A DNA stretch of 64,000 nucleotides from Neoechinorhynchus agilis (taxonomy: Eukaryota; Acanthocephala), in the NCBI GenBank assembly GCA_051530055.1, contig CM121341.1:12834001-12898000 (forward strand), in the 5' to 3' direction. The translations under genes and the position numbers were made by a program. Below are positions 1 to 10,409 of the stretch, one piece after another. Under the pieces are notes generated by a model that did not search any database, was not told the origin of the DNA, and saw only the letters and a program-made list of their open reading frames with translations. Positions within the stretch are counted from its first letter, which is position 1. Every line of letters starts with the position of its first letter.

Positions 1-130
1 TCCGCGTTTTCGTGATATTGAATCCCTTTTCTCAGGTTAAGAGCCGTGCAACGGGGGAATGCCGCATCCGTTTTTTCGACCGTTACACAAGGACGACAGC
101 TGAGTGATCCAGAGCGGTGGTGGCGTGAAT
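1..130 (+). mobile_element. 3' end of an RLE-type LINE (last codons plus 3' end)
   Basis: From about base 49 an open frame reads Gln-Arg-Gly-Asn-Ala-Ala-Ser and ends with Leu-Ser-Asp-Pro-Glu-Arg shortly before 130. This matches the extreme C-terminus of the R2-type (restriction-like endonuclease) LINE family found repeatedly in this window; the same ending is on the minus strand at 11810-12010 and, frameshifted, near 54800-54872. The reading frame is interrupted upstream at base 13, so only the tail survives. It is a dead 3' fragment. Confidence 0.6.
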
Positions 131-483
131 GTTTGTAAGCTCTTTTTATTGATAGCCTATGGGATTTAGAGTCTGTCTCAATTCTGTCGTCTAAAATCTC
201 AGCCTGGTGCAAACCTTCGGAACTGAAAATAATTTCCGACACTTTCCTAAGGCATTCTTAATATTTGATAAAAGATAATTGCTTAATTGGCTCAAAAAAA
301 TCCAACGCTCATTTCAAAAATATTTTTTAAAACCCTATAAAAGACCTTATAATTGACCTTCGGCTCTTTAAAGCAGGTTTGCTGCCAAGATTGCGACTGA
401 TATTAATTAGCATCGATGCCAACTTTCTATAACTTCAAATAGGATACCTCGTTCAAAAGTTCAGGTTTCGTTATGTAAAAACT

Positions 484-889
484 GGGCAAATGCCTTCTCT
501 GGGACGCCACGTGTGTGAACACCCTCGCAGTAAGCAATATTCCCTACTCCCTCGAAATCGCTGGAGGTGCAGCCAGCGCAGCGGAAGGGAGGAAGGTACG
601 AAAATATAGGGATTTAGCGAGGGCCCACTCTATTGACCCCTTGGGAGTAGAGACGTGTGGAGCGCTTGACAGCTCGGCACTCACTCTGCTCCAGGATCTC
701 TCGAAGAAATTGAGAGAAACGACCGGCGACGCACAAGCAGGTGTATTCCTGCGACAAAATATCTTGCTCGCAGTACAACGAGGCAATGCTGCTAGTGTAA
801 TAGTGACAGCCGAGGAAGGAGAGAAGCTCCAATTTTATCGGACGGTAGCGATTGTACGTTTTGTGCTTTATTATTGTAAGAAAAGTTAG
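484..889 (+). pseudogene. RLE-type LINE C-terminal fragment
   Basis: The frame begins inside the nuclease core (Gly-Lys-Cys-Leu-Leu-Trp-Asp-Ala-Thr, about 487-513) and continues through the family's C-terminal extension: the Asn-Ile-Pro-Tyr segment, a 'GVETCGA' motif, 'LLQDLSKKLRETTGD' and 'QRGNAAS'. It is closely similar to 62240-62600 of the nearly complete copy. Everything upstream (RT, CCHC knuckle, first nuclease Asp) is absent, so this is a 5'-truncated copy, as expected from target-primed reverse transcription. The 3' tail shares the 'acggtagcgattgtacgttt' type sequence with 55675-55735. Confidence 0.75.
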
Positions 890-927
890 TTTTTAAAAGA
901 AAGATATAATCCCAATCGGGATTTTTT

Positions 928-1031
928 ATAGATATTTTATTATTCCATACACAGCTGCAGATCAGCGCTTCCCATACCAAAATCGGTGGACTGTGTGTCC
1001 ATTCGGCCGTGTATGGAATAATAAAATATAT
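928..1031. mobile_element. Short palindromic MITE-like element
   Basis: About 22 bp of inverted repeat ('ttttattattccatacacag' on the left, 'gtgtatggaataataaaa' on the right) encloses roughly 60 bp. There is no coding capacity. The form fits a miniature inverted-repeat element, but no second copy was seen in the window. Confidence 0.5.
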
Positions 1032-1157
1032 ACAAAAAAAGACTACCGGCTGAGGCACCCATAAAAAATGCTAAAAAACCAATCGAGATAGTTTATCAAT
1101 GTTAACCCAGTAAACGACTTGACAATCAGGAAAAACGACCAAGACATTACATCCTTT

Positions 1158-2236
1158 AATTTTAATTTGGCAAATGCGACCTAGAGTTTATTTCCCTAGC
1201 TTTCGCAATCTAAAATGTGATGCGGGGAGACAAACAGATCACAACATTCGCATCGACTCCGCTAGCGCATTCCTCTTGTGGTTGATGAGGTGCATCCGCC
1301 CGCCCTCATCCTCAGTTCTTTCCCATGCCAAAATCAAAAGCGCCTCCGCTATCGCTAAATCCACCGGGTCTCGGGCTTTATAAATTATCTCGGTAGAGAG
1401 ATTCACAATGCCAATGATATAAACGAATCCAGTTGGTAGTGCAAGCCGTGCAAGAAGGCCATCTTCATGCATCGAGATTCTCATCACCCTTGGGTGATAA
1501 AACAGGCGAGCTACGCTCGGGTGCATCGGACTACACGGACGTGCTCATCATCGGTAGATGCGGAACGATTGGCGGTTCAGGAAATCAATGAATTGTTGGC
1601 TCAGAATGGATACTCAGGTCAGGAGATCAGAAGACTTCAATTACGCCCGGAAAAGGCTAGCCAGCAAATGGTTGATGATCTCGAGGGGAATCGGCAAAAG
1701 CTAAAGATTATTCTGAAGATTCCATTCGTCAGCGAGCAATTCACGAACGACATAAGACGACTGCTGTGAAGAGCGGGATTGGATGTTCGCCTGGTTTTCC
1801 GGCGTTGCGTCGAATCATGACGAGGACGGGGGACATCATGAAGCACCAAGTTCATGCCCGAGCGCATGTAAGATGTGTAGACTTGCGCCAGACGATCTGA
1901 AGAGAGCAACGTTGTGTATAAGATTACCTACGAACGTTGCAAAGAAGGAAATGTCGTTATGTCATACATTGGGAAGACGGAGCGACCGCTATAGTACGTA
2001 ATGCGCTCAACCCCAGTACGCCAGCAGCCACAACTTGGGCAGAACACCATTCGCGGTGTCGATGCAGATATTGTGATCTGCTTGTGTCTCCCCGCCTAAC
2101 ATTTTAGATTGCCCAGTTGAAGCCGTAAAACGGCGAAAGCTAGGCAAATAAATAAACTCTAGGCCTCATTTGTCAAATTAAGTTAAAACTAAGACACGCG
2201 GCTGGAAAATCAAGCAGCAATTCACGCTATTATGCT
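1158..2236. mobile_element. Penelope-like element fragments in inverted orientation, with 12-bp target duplication
   Basis: The insert is flanked by 'attacatccttt' at 1146-1157 and 2237-2248. The uninterrupted site exists at 9654-9665 with one mismatch. The left part, read on minus (about 1240-1420), encodes a PLE C-terminal piece ('KARDPVDLAIAEAL'). The right part, read on + (about 1550-2110), encodes 'KIPFVSEQFTNDIRRLL' and a GIY-YIG start (Val-Val-Tyr-Lys-Ile ... Tyr-Ile-Gly-Lys-Thr-Glu-Arg) with stops. About 95 bp of 3' non-coding sequence is inverted at the two ends (1156-1250 and 2050-2190). Inverted partial dimers are known for Penelope elements. Confidence 0.75.
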
Positions 2237-2469
2237 ATTACATCCTTTCAGATAGACCAAAAGCACGGAACTGAACTTTTTGTACCTGAATGTGCTCAAG
2301 GATGTTTAAAATGCAAGGTTAAAGCTAAATGACCTCTTGATTTGTTGATTGACAGAAGGGAGGAGATTAAATATTCCAACTGTTTGACACATTCTTCAGA
2401 ACCTAACGCAGAGTAAATCGGTCAGTTTTTCCAAACTCTTCATTGTTCATCATCAGATGCGCCTTTCTG

Positions 2470-2546
2470 GATTACTCGGGATCGAACCCTTTACCGTTTT
2501 GCAAAGCAAGAGACTCCTGACATCGGACTTTGCAGACATTGTGGAG
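2470..2546 (-). repeat. tRNA-like (SINE-type) remnant in block A
   Basis: Read on minus, the segment contains 'gggttcgatccc' (complement of 2478-2489), a perfect RNA polymerase III B box. It is preceded by a Leu/Ser-tRNA-like stretch with 'tcaggagtct'. No acceptor-stem pairing was found, so it looks like a tRNA-derived SINE head rather than a functional tRNA gene. An identical copy is at 9887-9963. Confidence 0.4.
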
Positions 2547-2991
2547 TTTAAATTTATTATAAATATACATAAAATAAATATTTATGTGACCAACTACCGA
2601 ACGTCCACATATTCGCTTTAACTTCAGGACAAAAGTTCAAGACTATTGCTGAGTATTTCTCTTTTCAATATTTGTTTTATTGACCACTTGGTTAATAATA
2701 ATGCCACCTACCAAATTTTCTTCATAAAAACAATTTTATTCGGTCTTCGTTCAAGGAAACAAGAAAAAAGCTATGTTCTTGAACGAAAGCTTCGTTTTTA
2801 TTTTATCATCTCGTCAAATATTTGTCCCCAAGTCGACATTCAAGAATTTCATCCAGCACAATGTACTTATTTAAGAGAAGACGATGTTCTTCTTTTCTTT
2901 ACAAAGGTAATTGGTTCGTCGCTGCGGCAAATCACATATCTTACATGGTCGATTGCCCTCCCGTTGAAGATATAAAGACACTGTAATTTCT

Positions 2992-3312
2992 TCAAACTCT
3001 CTTCCGATTGCCGTTCAAAAAACGTTCAACCACGCTCTTTACTGCAATCTTGATTTTCCTTGATTCTACGGTGCCGTCATCATTCTTTAAAAGGTTAAAC
3101 ATTGGCAGTACTGTGCCGTCCAGCCTCTTTAAACTAAATGCACACATTGATGCACCGCTTGCAGCTCTGCCGATATCCTGAGGATCCAAATATCGGATAT
3201 TTGCGGCATTCAGTGTCCTTATATCTCCAAATACAGCGTTGTCCTGAAATATTTGTTTGAGTGCTTGATAAGAAGTTGATAGACATTCGCGATGAGATTT
3301 CAAAATTTTCAT
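2992..3312 (-). CDS. Hypothetical 106-residue reading frame in block A
   Basis: The frame starts at an ATG (3312-3310) and ends at 2992. I do not recognise the product: no signal peptide, membrane segment or known motif is visible. The reason to list it is its duplicate at 10410-10739. The two proteins differ at only a few positions and by an in-frame 9-nt insertion near the C-terminus, which is what a coding frame would tolerate, although near-identity of the whole block limits the weight of this. It could be an exon of a larger gene, part of an unknown transposon, or non-coding. Confidence 0.35.
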   Translation of the reverse strand: MKILKSHRECLSTSYQALKQIFQDNAVFGDIRTLNAANIRYLDPQDIGRAASGASMCAFSLKRLDGTVLPMFNLLKNDDGTVESRKIKIAVKSVVERFLNGNRKRV

Positions 3313-3784
3313 ATGAAATACTTCGTGTGCGCTTTAGAAATAAAAATGCGACTTTATTACAAATTTCGATATTTTAAAGTAATTCGCCAACGTGACTTCG
3401 ATAAAACGTCTTTTATTTGCACTGAACCTCTACTTACAAGATTCCTAAGACCTGCCAGCAGGGGCTGCATGCCTGGATTATTCGATGTCTTGGATTTCTT
3501 GAAATTCAGGAATCGACATAAATAATGAAACTGACTGTTAGAGTTACTGCTTTCAAGGGATGGAAGTAAATATCCATTCAAACGAAATCGCGATAAACAA
3601 GTATCTTTAATGCAGGTTTCATTCTAAAATGCATTTTACTCAATTATTCGTTTTTGATTATGCAAGGGTCGGTTAAAACTCAAGGGAAACGCCGTTTAAT
3701 ATCTTCTTAGCCAAACAACGTTGAGTAATACGGTTCCTCGTTCACACAATGCAAACGATGAAGAGCATTAAGAAGAGGTTCGCC

Positions 3785-3900
3785 AACATAAACAAAACTG
3801 TTGCCTATTTGAGCACTCCTGCTTTATATCAAATCTACAAGGGTCGAAATCATGTTTCGTTCCCTTTGGCGTCAAGAAACTCGGGTCGTTTAGTACCGCA
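3785..3900 (+). mobile_element. Small RLE LINE C-terminal remnant
   Basis: 'cgttccctttggcgtc' and flanking bases match 54690-54735, the 'VPFGVET' part of the RLE LINE C-terminal extension. Frames are broken. It lies in the 284-bp spacer between block A and the KH block, which differs completely from the corresponding spacer in copy 2 (11158-12404). Confidence 0.5.
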
Positions 3901-3910
3901 GCGCACTCCC

Positions 3911-4012
3911 AATGCCAGTTTGGGTCAACCGGCTCGAATCCGTTGCCGCTTTTGACTCATAACAAAAGGGGACGAAATATCGATGAAGGAAGGAAACTCA
4001 CTGATGAGTAAT
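3911..4012 (+). repeat. tRNA-derived SINE, 5' part
   Basis: 'gccagtttgggtcaaccggc' followed by 'tcgaatcc' gives a near-consensus B box, then the family body 'gatgaaggaaggaaactcac' and 'tgatgag'. It matches 4842-4940 and 21190-21290. The SINE ends abruptly at the edge of the KH duplication block. Confidence 0.6.
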
Positions 4013-4841
4013 CAATCTCCTGTAAATTCGAGTGCTCATGAGGACCCAAAGATACTTGGGTCCTTTTCTTTGTTAATTAGCAAATAAACGTGTTATTATT
4101 AATAACCAAATGTTCTCGACGTTCGATAATACAAAACAACATAGCGAAGAACGTGATAAAATTTAAAATTCAAGTGATTACAAGGACGAACCAAACAACA
4201 TTGTACAAAACTTTCTTGGAAATATAGGTAAAAGTTAAAAATATTATTTCGCTCGACAAGCTGTCTTATGTTGAATACTTAAACCACATTTACGAGAATA
4301 TAACAGCAATAGAAAAGCAAAATGGTACCTTTGAAGAAATTGAGGACGAAGGGTTAACCGTAAATTTGGAAACAGTAGTTTAACAGATTATAATTTTAGT
4401 TCTTCAACACAATCTCTTGGCAGCAATACTACTTTTCACTACAACATGTATATTGATGAATATTGTAAATGGCTGCTATGGCTTCTTGCTTAATTTTTAA
4501 AGCAAAATTTAGGCGCATTCAATGAAACGTCGATTATACGGATATATTATTGTCGACTACATGAACTTTATATTAGTGCGTTTTCTAACTGCAAAACGCT
4601 TTAAGGCGATTTCGTTTTAGGTCGAAAGGGCAAAAATCTCCCTAGTGAAAGGAAATTCTTGATTTAGTAAACATCTGCGTAAGATATTGGATTAGCTTAT
4701 TGTCAAGTGATTTAGATAAACTAAAAGAAAACGCAACGTCTTGAACATAGAATTAAGACTTGAAATATTTAATCAGTATAAGATTATTCTTTTTACCATA
4801 CACGGCTAAATTATGGGCACACAAGTGTACTAATACTACTA

Positions 4842-5095
4842 ATGCCAGTTTGGGTCAACCGGTTCGAATCCGTTACCGCTTTTGACTCATAACAAAAGGG
4901 GACGAAATACATATGAAGGAAGGAAACTAACTGATGAGTCCCACCTCCTGGAGGTATCTGCGGATCCAGAGGGACGTACAAACTCATAACCGTATATTTC
5001 GTAGCATTAAGTGATTTTATGCGCTTCCCGGGGCCTGATCAGTAGGTTATGTGCCCAAGGAAAATTATCAGCCGTGTGGCCACACAAAAATTCTG
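4842..5095 (+). repeat. tRNA-derived SINE (longest body)
   Basis: The copy has a B box 'ggttcgaatcc' at about 4861, then the body 'gatgagtcccacctcctgga', 'ggtatctgcggatccagagg', and the distal part ending 'ggaaaattatcagccgtgtg'. It shares order and sequence with 21158-21372 and 49597-49790. The A-box half is poorly preserved here. Confidence 0.7.
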
Positions 5096-5371
5096 GACAA
5101 ATTGAAAAATCGAAATATACACATCGATCGAAAGTTTATATAATTTTTATATGTTCTTTATCCTAAGGCAACATTCAGAGCAATTCAGTCAGTCATATTT
5201 TTTCAAATTAAGCCGAATAAAAACTTTGAGTCCAGAGTGGAATGCCTAACTCTCTAAATCAACTTAAACGAATTTGAATAGAAGTATTATTATGGATGAC
5301 TAAAACACACAATAGACAACTTTTCATTTAGAACAATTATTTACAATGAAAGTTTATGTTATAAATATATT

Positions 5372-5593
5372 TTAAGGTATATCTTCAAATCTGACGTCGA
5401 CATCAATGCTCCTTCGCAAAAATGGATAAAACCAATAACTCGAGCAACCGAGTCCTGCTTTCACGGCCGACACTTTCACTTCTTTACTGTAATGCTTCGT
5501 TAGACCAACGGTAGCATGGGATTTCAACAAAAATTCTCTCCTGGATAGGAGATTCAAACTGAAATTCCTAAGTATTCTCTTGTTCAATGCCAT
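5372..5593 (-). CDS. Hypothetical 73-residue protein, basic N-terminus
   Basis: The ATG is at 5593-5591 and the stop at 5372. The first 30 residues are rich in Arg, Lys, Leu and Ser with no acidic residue until about residue 20, resembling a mitochondrial presequence; this is weak evidence by itself. No known domain is recognised. An identical copy is at 13763-13984, but since the whole block is nearly identical this says little about selection. It could be a small mitochondrial protein, a first exon, or chance. Confidence 0.3.
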   Translation of the reverse strand: MALNKRILRNFSLNLLSRREFLLKSHATVGLTKHYSKEVKVSAVKAGLGCSSYWFYPFLRRSIDVDVRFEDIP

Positions 5594-5839
5594 AATAAAA
5601 TTATTTTTCGACGCAACAAATTAGTTGCTCTGCGGTACATCAGTGACTCTTTGGTAGCTAATTCTCATCTCTCAAAACGGTTTCCATATCGGTTCCCAGT
5701 AACCATAAGTCGGAGTCGTTTTCCTCAAACGGTAAAGAACTTCATCTTGCTAAATCAAAGGGTGATGTTTTCCTCACAAAGTTTGGGCTTTTTTATTGAC
5801 CATGTCAGACCCGTTTTCAGATTGGCCAGTATATTATAA

Positions 5840-6595
5840 AGTTACCATCACTAAAATATGGCTTGGGTTCGCCGGCGTCCCCCTGCGCGGTGTTGCGTTT
5901 CCCATTGATTTTTAATACATCGCTGGTAGAAAGTTTTAAGCTAACGTTTTGTTGTGTTGGACGCAGAGAATTGTAATGCATCCTTTTTAGATGACTAACA
6001 ATAAACTAAGTTTTAACTGGCACTAAATTCACCACAATTTTAGCTTGACTATCCAAAACGATTTGGTTTATGTTTTAAAATGAGTTTATTTTTACAAAAT
6101 TGTTTGTAGTTTAAATGCCGCCATCATACTAAAATGTTATATCGTCGTTTTTAGAATTTTCATAATATAATGGAGATATAAGATCGTTGTGAACGATATA
6201 AATTAAGAAATGTTACAGTAATTTTCAAAAACAGTTGCGTAATACTATTGAGAAGCAATACCGAAATATGATTTGCGGATAAATCATTCGGTGCATTAAA
6301 TAATAGTTAATTATTGCTAATTATTAAAATTATAGGGCGCGCGAAACCCCTTAAAACCTTAGCCTTTATTGCTCAACGTTGCACATTTTTGCTTGCAAGA
6401 TAGAAATGCCCTTACCTTTTATCGCTGTGATTGGTTGAATCATTAATTAGTGGATTCCGCATTCGCTTTTATAGTTCCTTATGATGAAAACTTCAATTAT
6501 ATGCAACATTCATCCGAAGAGTCCTCTTGATAATTTTTTGAGTGCTTTTACAAAAAAGTCCTTGTATTTACTTTATTCTAGAAATTTTTTAGATA
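5840..6595. other. Non-coding region upstream of KH gene 1
   Basis: No gene is seen. The stretch at 6118-6180 ('gccgccatcatactaaaa' onward) recurs at about 9520-9586, so it holds part of a dispersed repeat. Just before the KH start is a T-rich run ending 'attttttag' at 6588-6592 followed by 'ataatg', which looks like a 3' splice acceptor for a 5'UTR intron or a trans-spliced leader. Confidence 0.5.
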
Positions 6596-8698
6596 ATGAG
6601 CAACCCAAATAAAATTCCAAATATTTTAGCTAAAAAGCTTAAAATCGACAGACGATTTTTCGGAAGACTTATTGGACCACGTGGAGAAGTGGTCAATAGC
6701 CTCAAACGGGATTTCTGCGTCGACGTCCAAATTCCCCGAAAAAATGTCAATATGAATGAAATTACAATTTATGGTGAGCAATCACAGGTTGAAAAGTGTG
6801 TTATGAAGATTAATGAAATTCTCGGATTTGTTAAGAAAGACGAGAACATTACGGTAATAAATGTCAGTAAAGATCTTCAACGTTTGGTGATCGGGCGTGG
6901 AGGACAAACCGTCCGTAAAATAAGACTAGAAAACAATGTTCAAGTTGAAGTTCCTGATTTTCAGTCTAATTCGACCGAAGTCACCTTGCGCGGCACACAA
7001 GAAAATACAGCGAAAGCGAAGAAGGCGATTGAAGATATTCTGGCATCAGTCATCAGGGTAACGGTCCCTATCCCAGCGTTCATATGGAATGAATTTATAG
7101 AAAGAGGTCGTCTCAAAAGTCAATACCAATCAAAAGTTCCATGGGAGCTAAAGGTCATAGTGACCTTATCGCGCTCTTTGAAATTATTTGGACCCAAGGA
7201 AGACGTTAATCAATTCAGAGATTTCCTCACTTCAAGCGTGAAGGAGCTTACATCCCAGAATGCATTAGAAATGTCCTTGGATGACAGAATGCTTTACTAT
7301 ATGCGTTTCTTTGACCGAAGCGGTTTATTCAAGAAAGTCCACGAGGAACTAAAGGTCAATATTGATTGCAACAACAAAGACAAGATATTGCTTTGCGGAC
7401 AAAATGCCAATATCGCTTTGCAAGAGATTAAAAAGGTTGCTGAAACCATGGGTCCCTGCGTTGAAAATCAAATAAACGCAAAGGAAGTTCGAGAAGCTGC
7501 AGCCTTTGCTGAATTCTTTGTAACGCAAATATATCTAAAGACTTTGAGAGAACAATACCGGGTCCTGGTAGGCCCTCTTCGTGAAAAAGACGGAAACTCT
7601 CTGGATCTAATCCGTGTGTACGGTACCAATGTTAACGTGGACATCGCATCCGTACGAATAAACAAAATCGTTGAAGATTGGAAGGAAGCGGTTCATATAG
7701 AAGTTCAGTTTCCACCTTCGTTGCTGAACGAAATTTATAGAAATATGAAATTTCATATATTGCCTATTATGTTCAATTTGGACGTGTTAGTCAAACTCCC
7801 TTCCGATTTAAATCTTTCATTGACGGTCTTTGGAAAGAAGGAGAAGTGCTTGGAAGCAATAAGAGTGCTCAAAACGTCCATAAAAATCGTGAAGATTGTA
7901 AAAATTCCAGTTTGGTACCATGGGTACCTAATAGGTCGCGGTGGATCAAATCTTAAAAAGATTATTAGTCAAATTGTATCCATTGATATTCGCTTTCCGA
8001 AAAGAAATGAGGGAGAAGATGTTGTTTTTATAGGAACTTTATCCGCCATTGAGGATGCAGAACGATTAATGGCCAAGTCACTTAATTTGACAGCAACTCA
8101 ATGGAAAAATCCAAAGCAATTATCCAATCAAATTGATCGCTTGGTAGACGTTCAAATGAATCAGCGCTCAACAATCATCGGTACTAATGGAGAAGCTATA
8201 AAAGCGTTAGAAGAAAGGTTCGACGTGGTGATTGTTGTTCCCGATGGAGACGCAGATCCAACGGATAATCAATTTATTGTTAGGGGCCTCAATATTGATC
8301 AATGCTCGAAAGCGGTCGACGAAATAAAAAAATTAATTGGAATCAATTCCGGCGACGAGCGCAAAGTTCCGAGTACGGCTAGTTGTATGATGGAAAATGT
8401 TGTGCCTCCTCGAATAATTCCAATGCTAATTGGAAAAAACCACCAAAAAATCAATGCCTTTGAAAAGCAATATAACGTAAACGTCAAATTTAGAGAAAAA
8501 GGCGAACCTCATCCTGAAATCGTACTTTTGTACGGCGAAACTTACGCTGAAGTAGAGAAGGCACTTAAGGCGATGGATAATATAATTGACAGAACACTTA
8601 AATGGATCGATGAGAAATCAATGTCTCAACAAACCGAAGTTCCGGATATTTTAAACAAGGATGAATTTCCATCAATTAACAAAAGTTGTGAAGATTAA
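6596..8698 (+). CDS. Vigilin-like multi-KH-domain RNA-binding protein, copy 1
   Basis: This is a 700-residue intronless frame made almost entirely of KH-type repeats, so probably a cytoplasmic RNA-binding protein of the vigilin/Scp160 class that contacts mRNA through several domains. GxxG loops that can bind nucleic acid are seen at residues 27-30 (GPRG), 100-103 (GRGG), 447-450 (GRGG) and 529-532 (GTNG); the last repeat has GKNH (613-616). Between residues 150 and 430 about four repeats keep the hydrophobic KH pattern but have lost GxxG and are probably structural. The tail (670-700) is polar. Vigilins are usually longer (about 1,200 residues, 14-15 KH), so this is a shortened relative; a Bicaudal-C-like origin is less likely because no SAM domain is present. 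The ATG follows a T-rich acceptor-like 'ttttttag' by 3 nt. Its duplicate at 14987 differs at two residues. Confidence 0.88.
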   Translation: MSNPNKIPNILAKKLKIDRRFFGRLIGPRGEVVNSLKRDFCVDVQIPRKNVNMNEITIYGEQSQVEKCVMKINEILGFVKKDENITVINVSKDLQRLVIGRGGQTVRKIRLENNVQVEVPDFQSNSTEVTLRGTQENTAKAKKAIEDILASVIRVTVPIPAFIWNEFIERGRLKSQYQSKVPWELKVIVTLSRSLKLFGPKEDVNQFRDFLTSSVKELTSQNALEMSLDDRMLYYMRFFDRSGLFKKVHEELKVNIDCNNKDKILLCGQNANIALQEIKKVAETMGPCVENQINAKEVREAAAFAEFFVTQIYLKTLREQYRVLVGPLREKDGNSLDLIRVYGTNVNVDIASVRINKIVEDWKEAVHIEVQFPPSLLNEIYRNMKFHILPIMFNLDVLVKLPSDLNLSLTVFGKKEKCLEAIRVLKTSIKIVKIVKIPVWYHGYLIGRGGSNLKKIISQIVSIDIRFPKRNEGEDVVFIGTLSAIEDAERLMAKSLNLTATQWKNPKQLSNQIDRLVDVQMNQRSTIIGTNGEAIKALEERFDVVIVVPDGDADPTDNQFIVRGLNIDQCSKAVDEIKKLIGINSGDERKVPSTASCMMENVVPPRIIPMLIGKNHQKINAFEKQYNVNVKFREKGEPHPEIVLLYGETYAEVEKALKAMDNIIDRTLKWIDEKSMSQQTEVPDILNKDEFPSINKSCED

Positions 8699-8826
8699 TT
8701 TGAGAGAGGAGTGGTTTATCAAGTCCACAATTTTCAATAATTTTTGTATTGTTGTTTTGCTTTAAAAATCGAATTTTTTTAATACGGTTTCAACATCTTG
8801 TTATTGATCGAACGCAGTTTGTACAA

Positions 8827-9586
8827 CTTTTCCATTTCTCACTTCTTTGACGAACTCCGACATTTTTATAATTGTAGGACCTGCTTGTTTTATTGTTTGA
8901 ATATTGAATTGTTCATGTTTTTTATATGGCGCAAAGTTAAATGAATTTCATAAAACCCGATATTTTGGCACAATCTCGTGACTTTGTCAAGGTCTAAAAC
9001 ACACATTGGTTAAATTCACGCTGTACTTAAGTACAGTTTTAAGTCCGTGTTATTCCCTTTAACTGTTTCAAACTGGCGAATGAATATGGCCTTCATCATC
9101 ACGCGATGCCATTTTGGATGCGCAAGCCGCTTTTAAATCGATGTCGATTAGAATCGGAGGAGATTATTTACATAGTGTTGAACGACAATCAGGTATTTGG
9201 GTATGATTCCGCAATACTAATCGAGATAGAGGATAAACCAGAAAGCGAAAAATCGGAAGTGATATTCAAATCATTGTTCCTAGGCGCCATTTCGGAGGAT
9301 TGTAAAAGCAAATAAACATTAAATATTCGGATATTATAATTATAATTTTATAGCTCAAAAACCTTAAATCTATTTTCAAGACAATTTAATTGATTAATAA
9401 GCTGCGCGTTTCGCGCTTCAAAGCAGCTTCAATGAACACAACAAAATTGTATATCCTCTGCGATCTCCTTTAAGTCTGGAATTACATTTATTTTTTTCAA
9501 AAAGTATTTTTAATTTAATTACCGCCATCATACTAAAAAGTTATATCGTCGTTTTTTAGAATTTTCGTAATAAAATGGGGATATTT
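8827..9586. other. Spacer between KH block 1 and block A copy 2
   Basis: No host gene is recognised. At about 9042-9130 the minus strand encodes a short peptide related to the minus-strand frame at 30845-31207 (shared pattern RV-M-AI--RQ-ET--GN), so it carries a transposon-like remnant. 9520-9586 repeats 6118-6180. Confidence 0.45.
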
Positions 9587-9886
9587 CCAATCGAGATAGT
9601 TTATCAATGTTAACCCAGTAAACGACTTTACAATCAGGAAAAACGACTACGCCATTAAATCCTTTCAGATAGACCAAAAGCATGGAACTGAACTTTTTGT
9701 ACCTGAATGTGCTCAAGAGTTTTTAAAATGTAAGGTTAAAGCAAAATGACCTCTTGATTTGTTGATTGACAGAAGGGAGGAGGTTAAATATTCCAATTAT
9801 ATGACACATTCTTCAGAACCTAACGCAGAGTAAATCGGTCAGTTTTTCCAAACTCTTCATTGTTCATCATCAGATGCGCCTTTCTG

Positions 9887-9963
9887 GATTACTCGGGATC
9901 GAACCCTTTACCGTTTTGCAAAGCAAGAGACTCCTGACATCGGACTTTGCAGACATTGTGGAG
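9887..9963 (-). repeat. tRNA-like (SINE-type) remnant, block A copy 2
   Basis: This duplicates 2470-2546, with the B box complement at 9895-9906. The internal promoter motif is intact but no cloverleaf stem is evident. Confidence 0.4.
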
Positions 9964-10409
9964 TTTAAATTTATTATAAATATACATAAAATAAATATTT
10001 ATGTGACCAACTACCGAACGTCCACATATTCGCTTTAACTTCAGGACAAAAGTTCAAGACTATTGCTGAGTATTTCTCTTTTCAATATTTGTTTTATTGA
10101 CCACTTGGTTAATAATAATGCCACCTACCAAATTTTCTTCATAAAAACAATTTTATTCGGTCTTCGTTCAAGGAAACAAGAAAAAAGCTATGCTTTTTGA
10201 ACGAAAGCTTCGTTTTTATTTTATCATCTCGTCAAATATTTGTCCCCTAGTCGACATTCAAGAATTTCATCCAGCACAATGTACTTATTTAAGAGAAGAC
10301 GATGTTCTTCTTTTCTTTACAAAGGTAATTGGTTCGTCGCTGCGGCAAATCACATATCTTACATGGTCGATTGCCCTCCCGTTGAAGATATAAAGACACT
10401 GTAATTTCT

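Larger units (their letters stand above)
1079..3730. repeat. Block A, copy 1 of a direct duplication (interrupted by a PLE)
   Basis: 1079-1157 plus 2249-3730 matches 9587-11157 in the same orientation. The offset is 7417 bp just after the insertion and 7427 bp near the end, so there are only small indels. Most of the block is nearly identical; the segment around 2250-2400 is more divergent. Copy 1 carries a 1.08-kb Penelope-like insertion that copy 2 lacks. The block contains a tRNA-like motif and a conserved minus-strand reading frame (2992-3312). Its junction with unrelated sequence at 3730 matches the junction at 11157. Confidence 0.85.
4014..8826. repeat. KH-gene block, copy 1 of a near-identical direct duplication
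   Basis: The block matches 12405-17220 at a constant offset of 8391 bp across almost its whole length, including non-coding DNA, a SINE, a small minus-strand frame and the KH gene. Differences are isolated substitutions (for example near 4974, 5017, 6820, 7968 and 8605) plus a few changes in the last 130 bp. Sequences outside the block on both sides are unrelated between copies, apart from block A lying upstream in both. Confidence 0.95.

Noticed and set aside
2470-2546. Possible functional tRNA gene on minus
   Set aside because: Only the B box is convincing; no acceptor stem or anticodon loop could be folded by eye.
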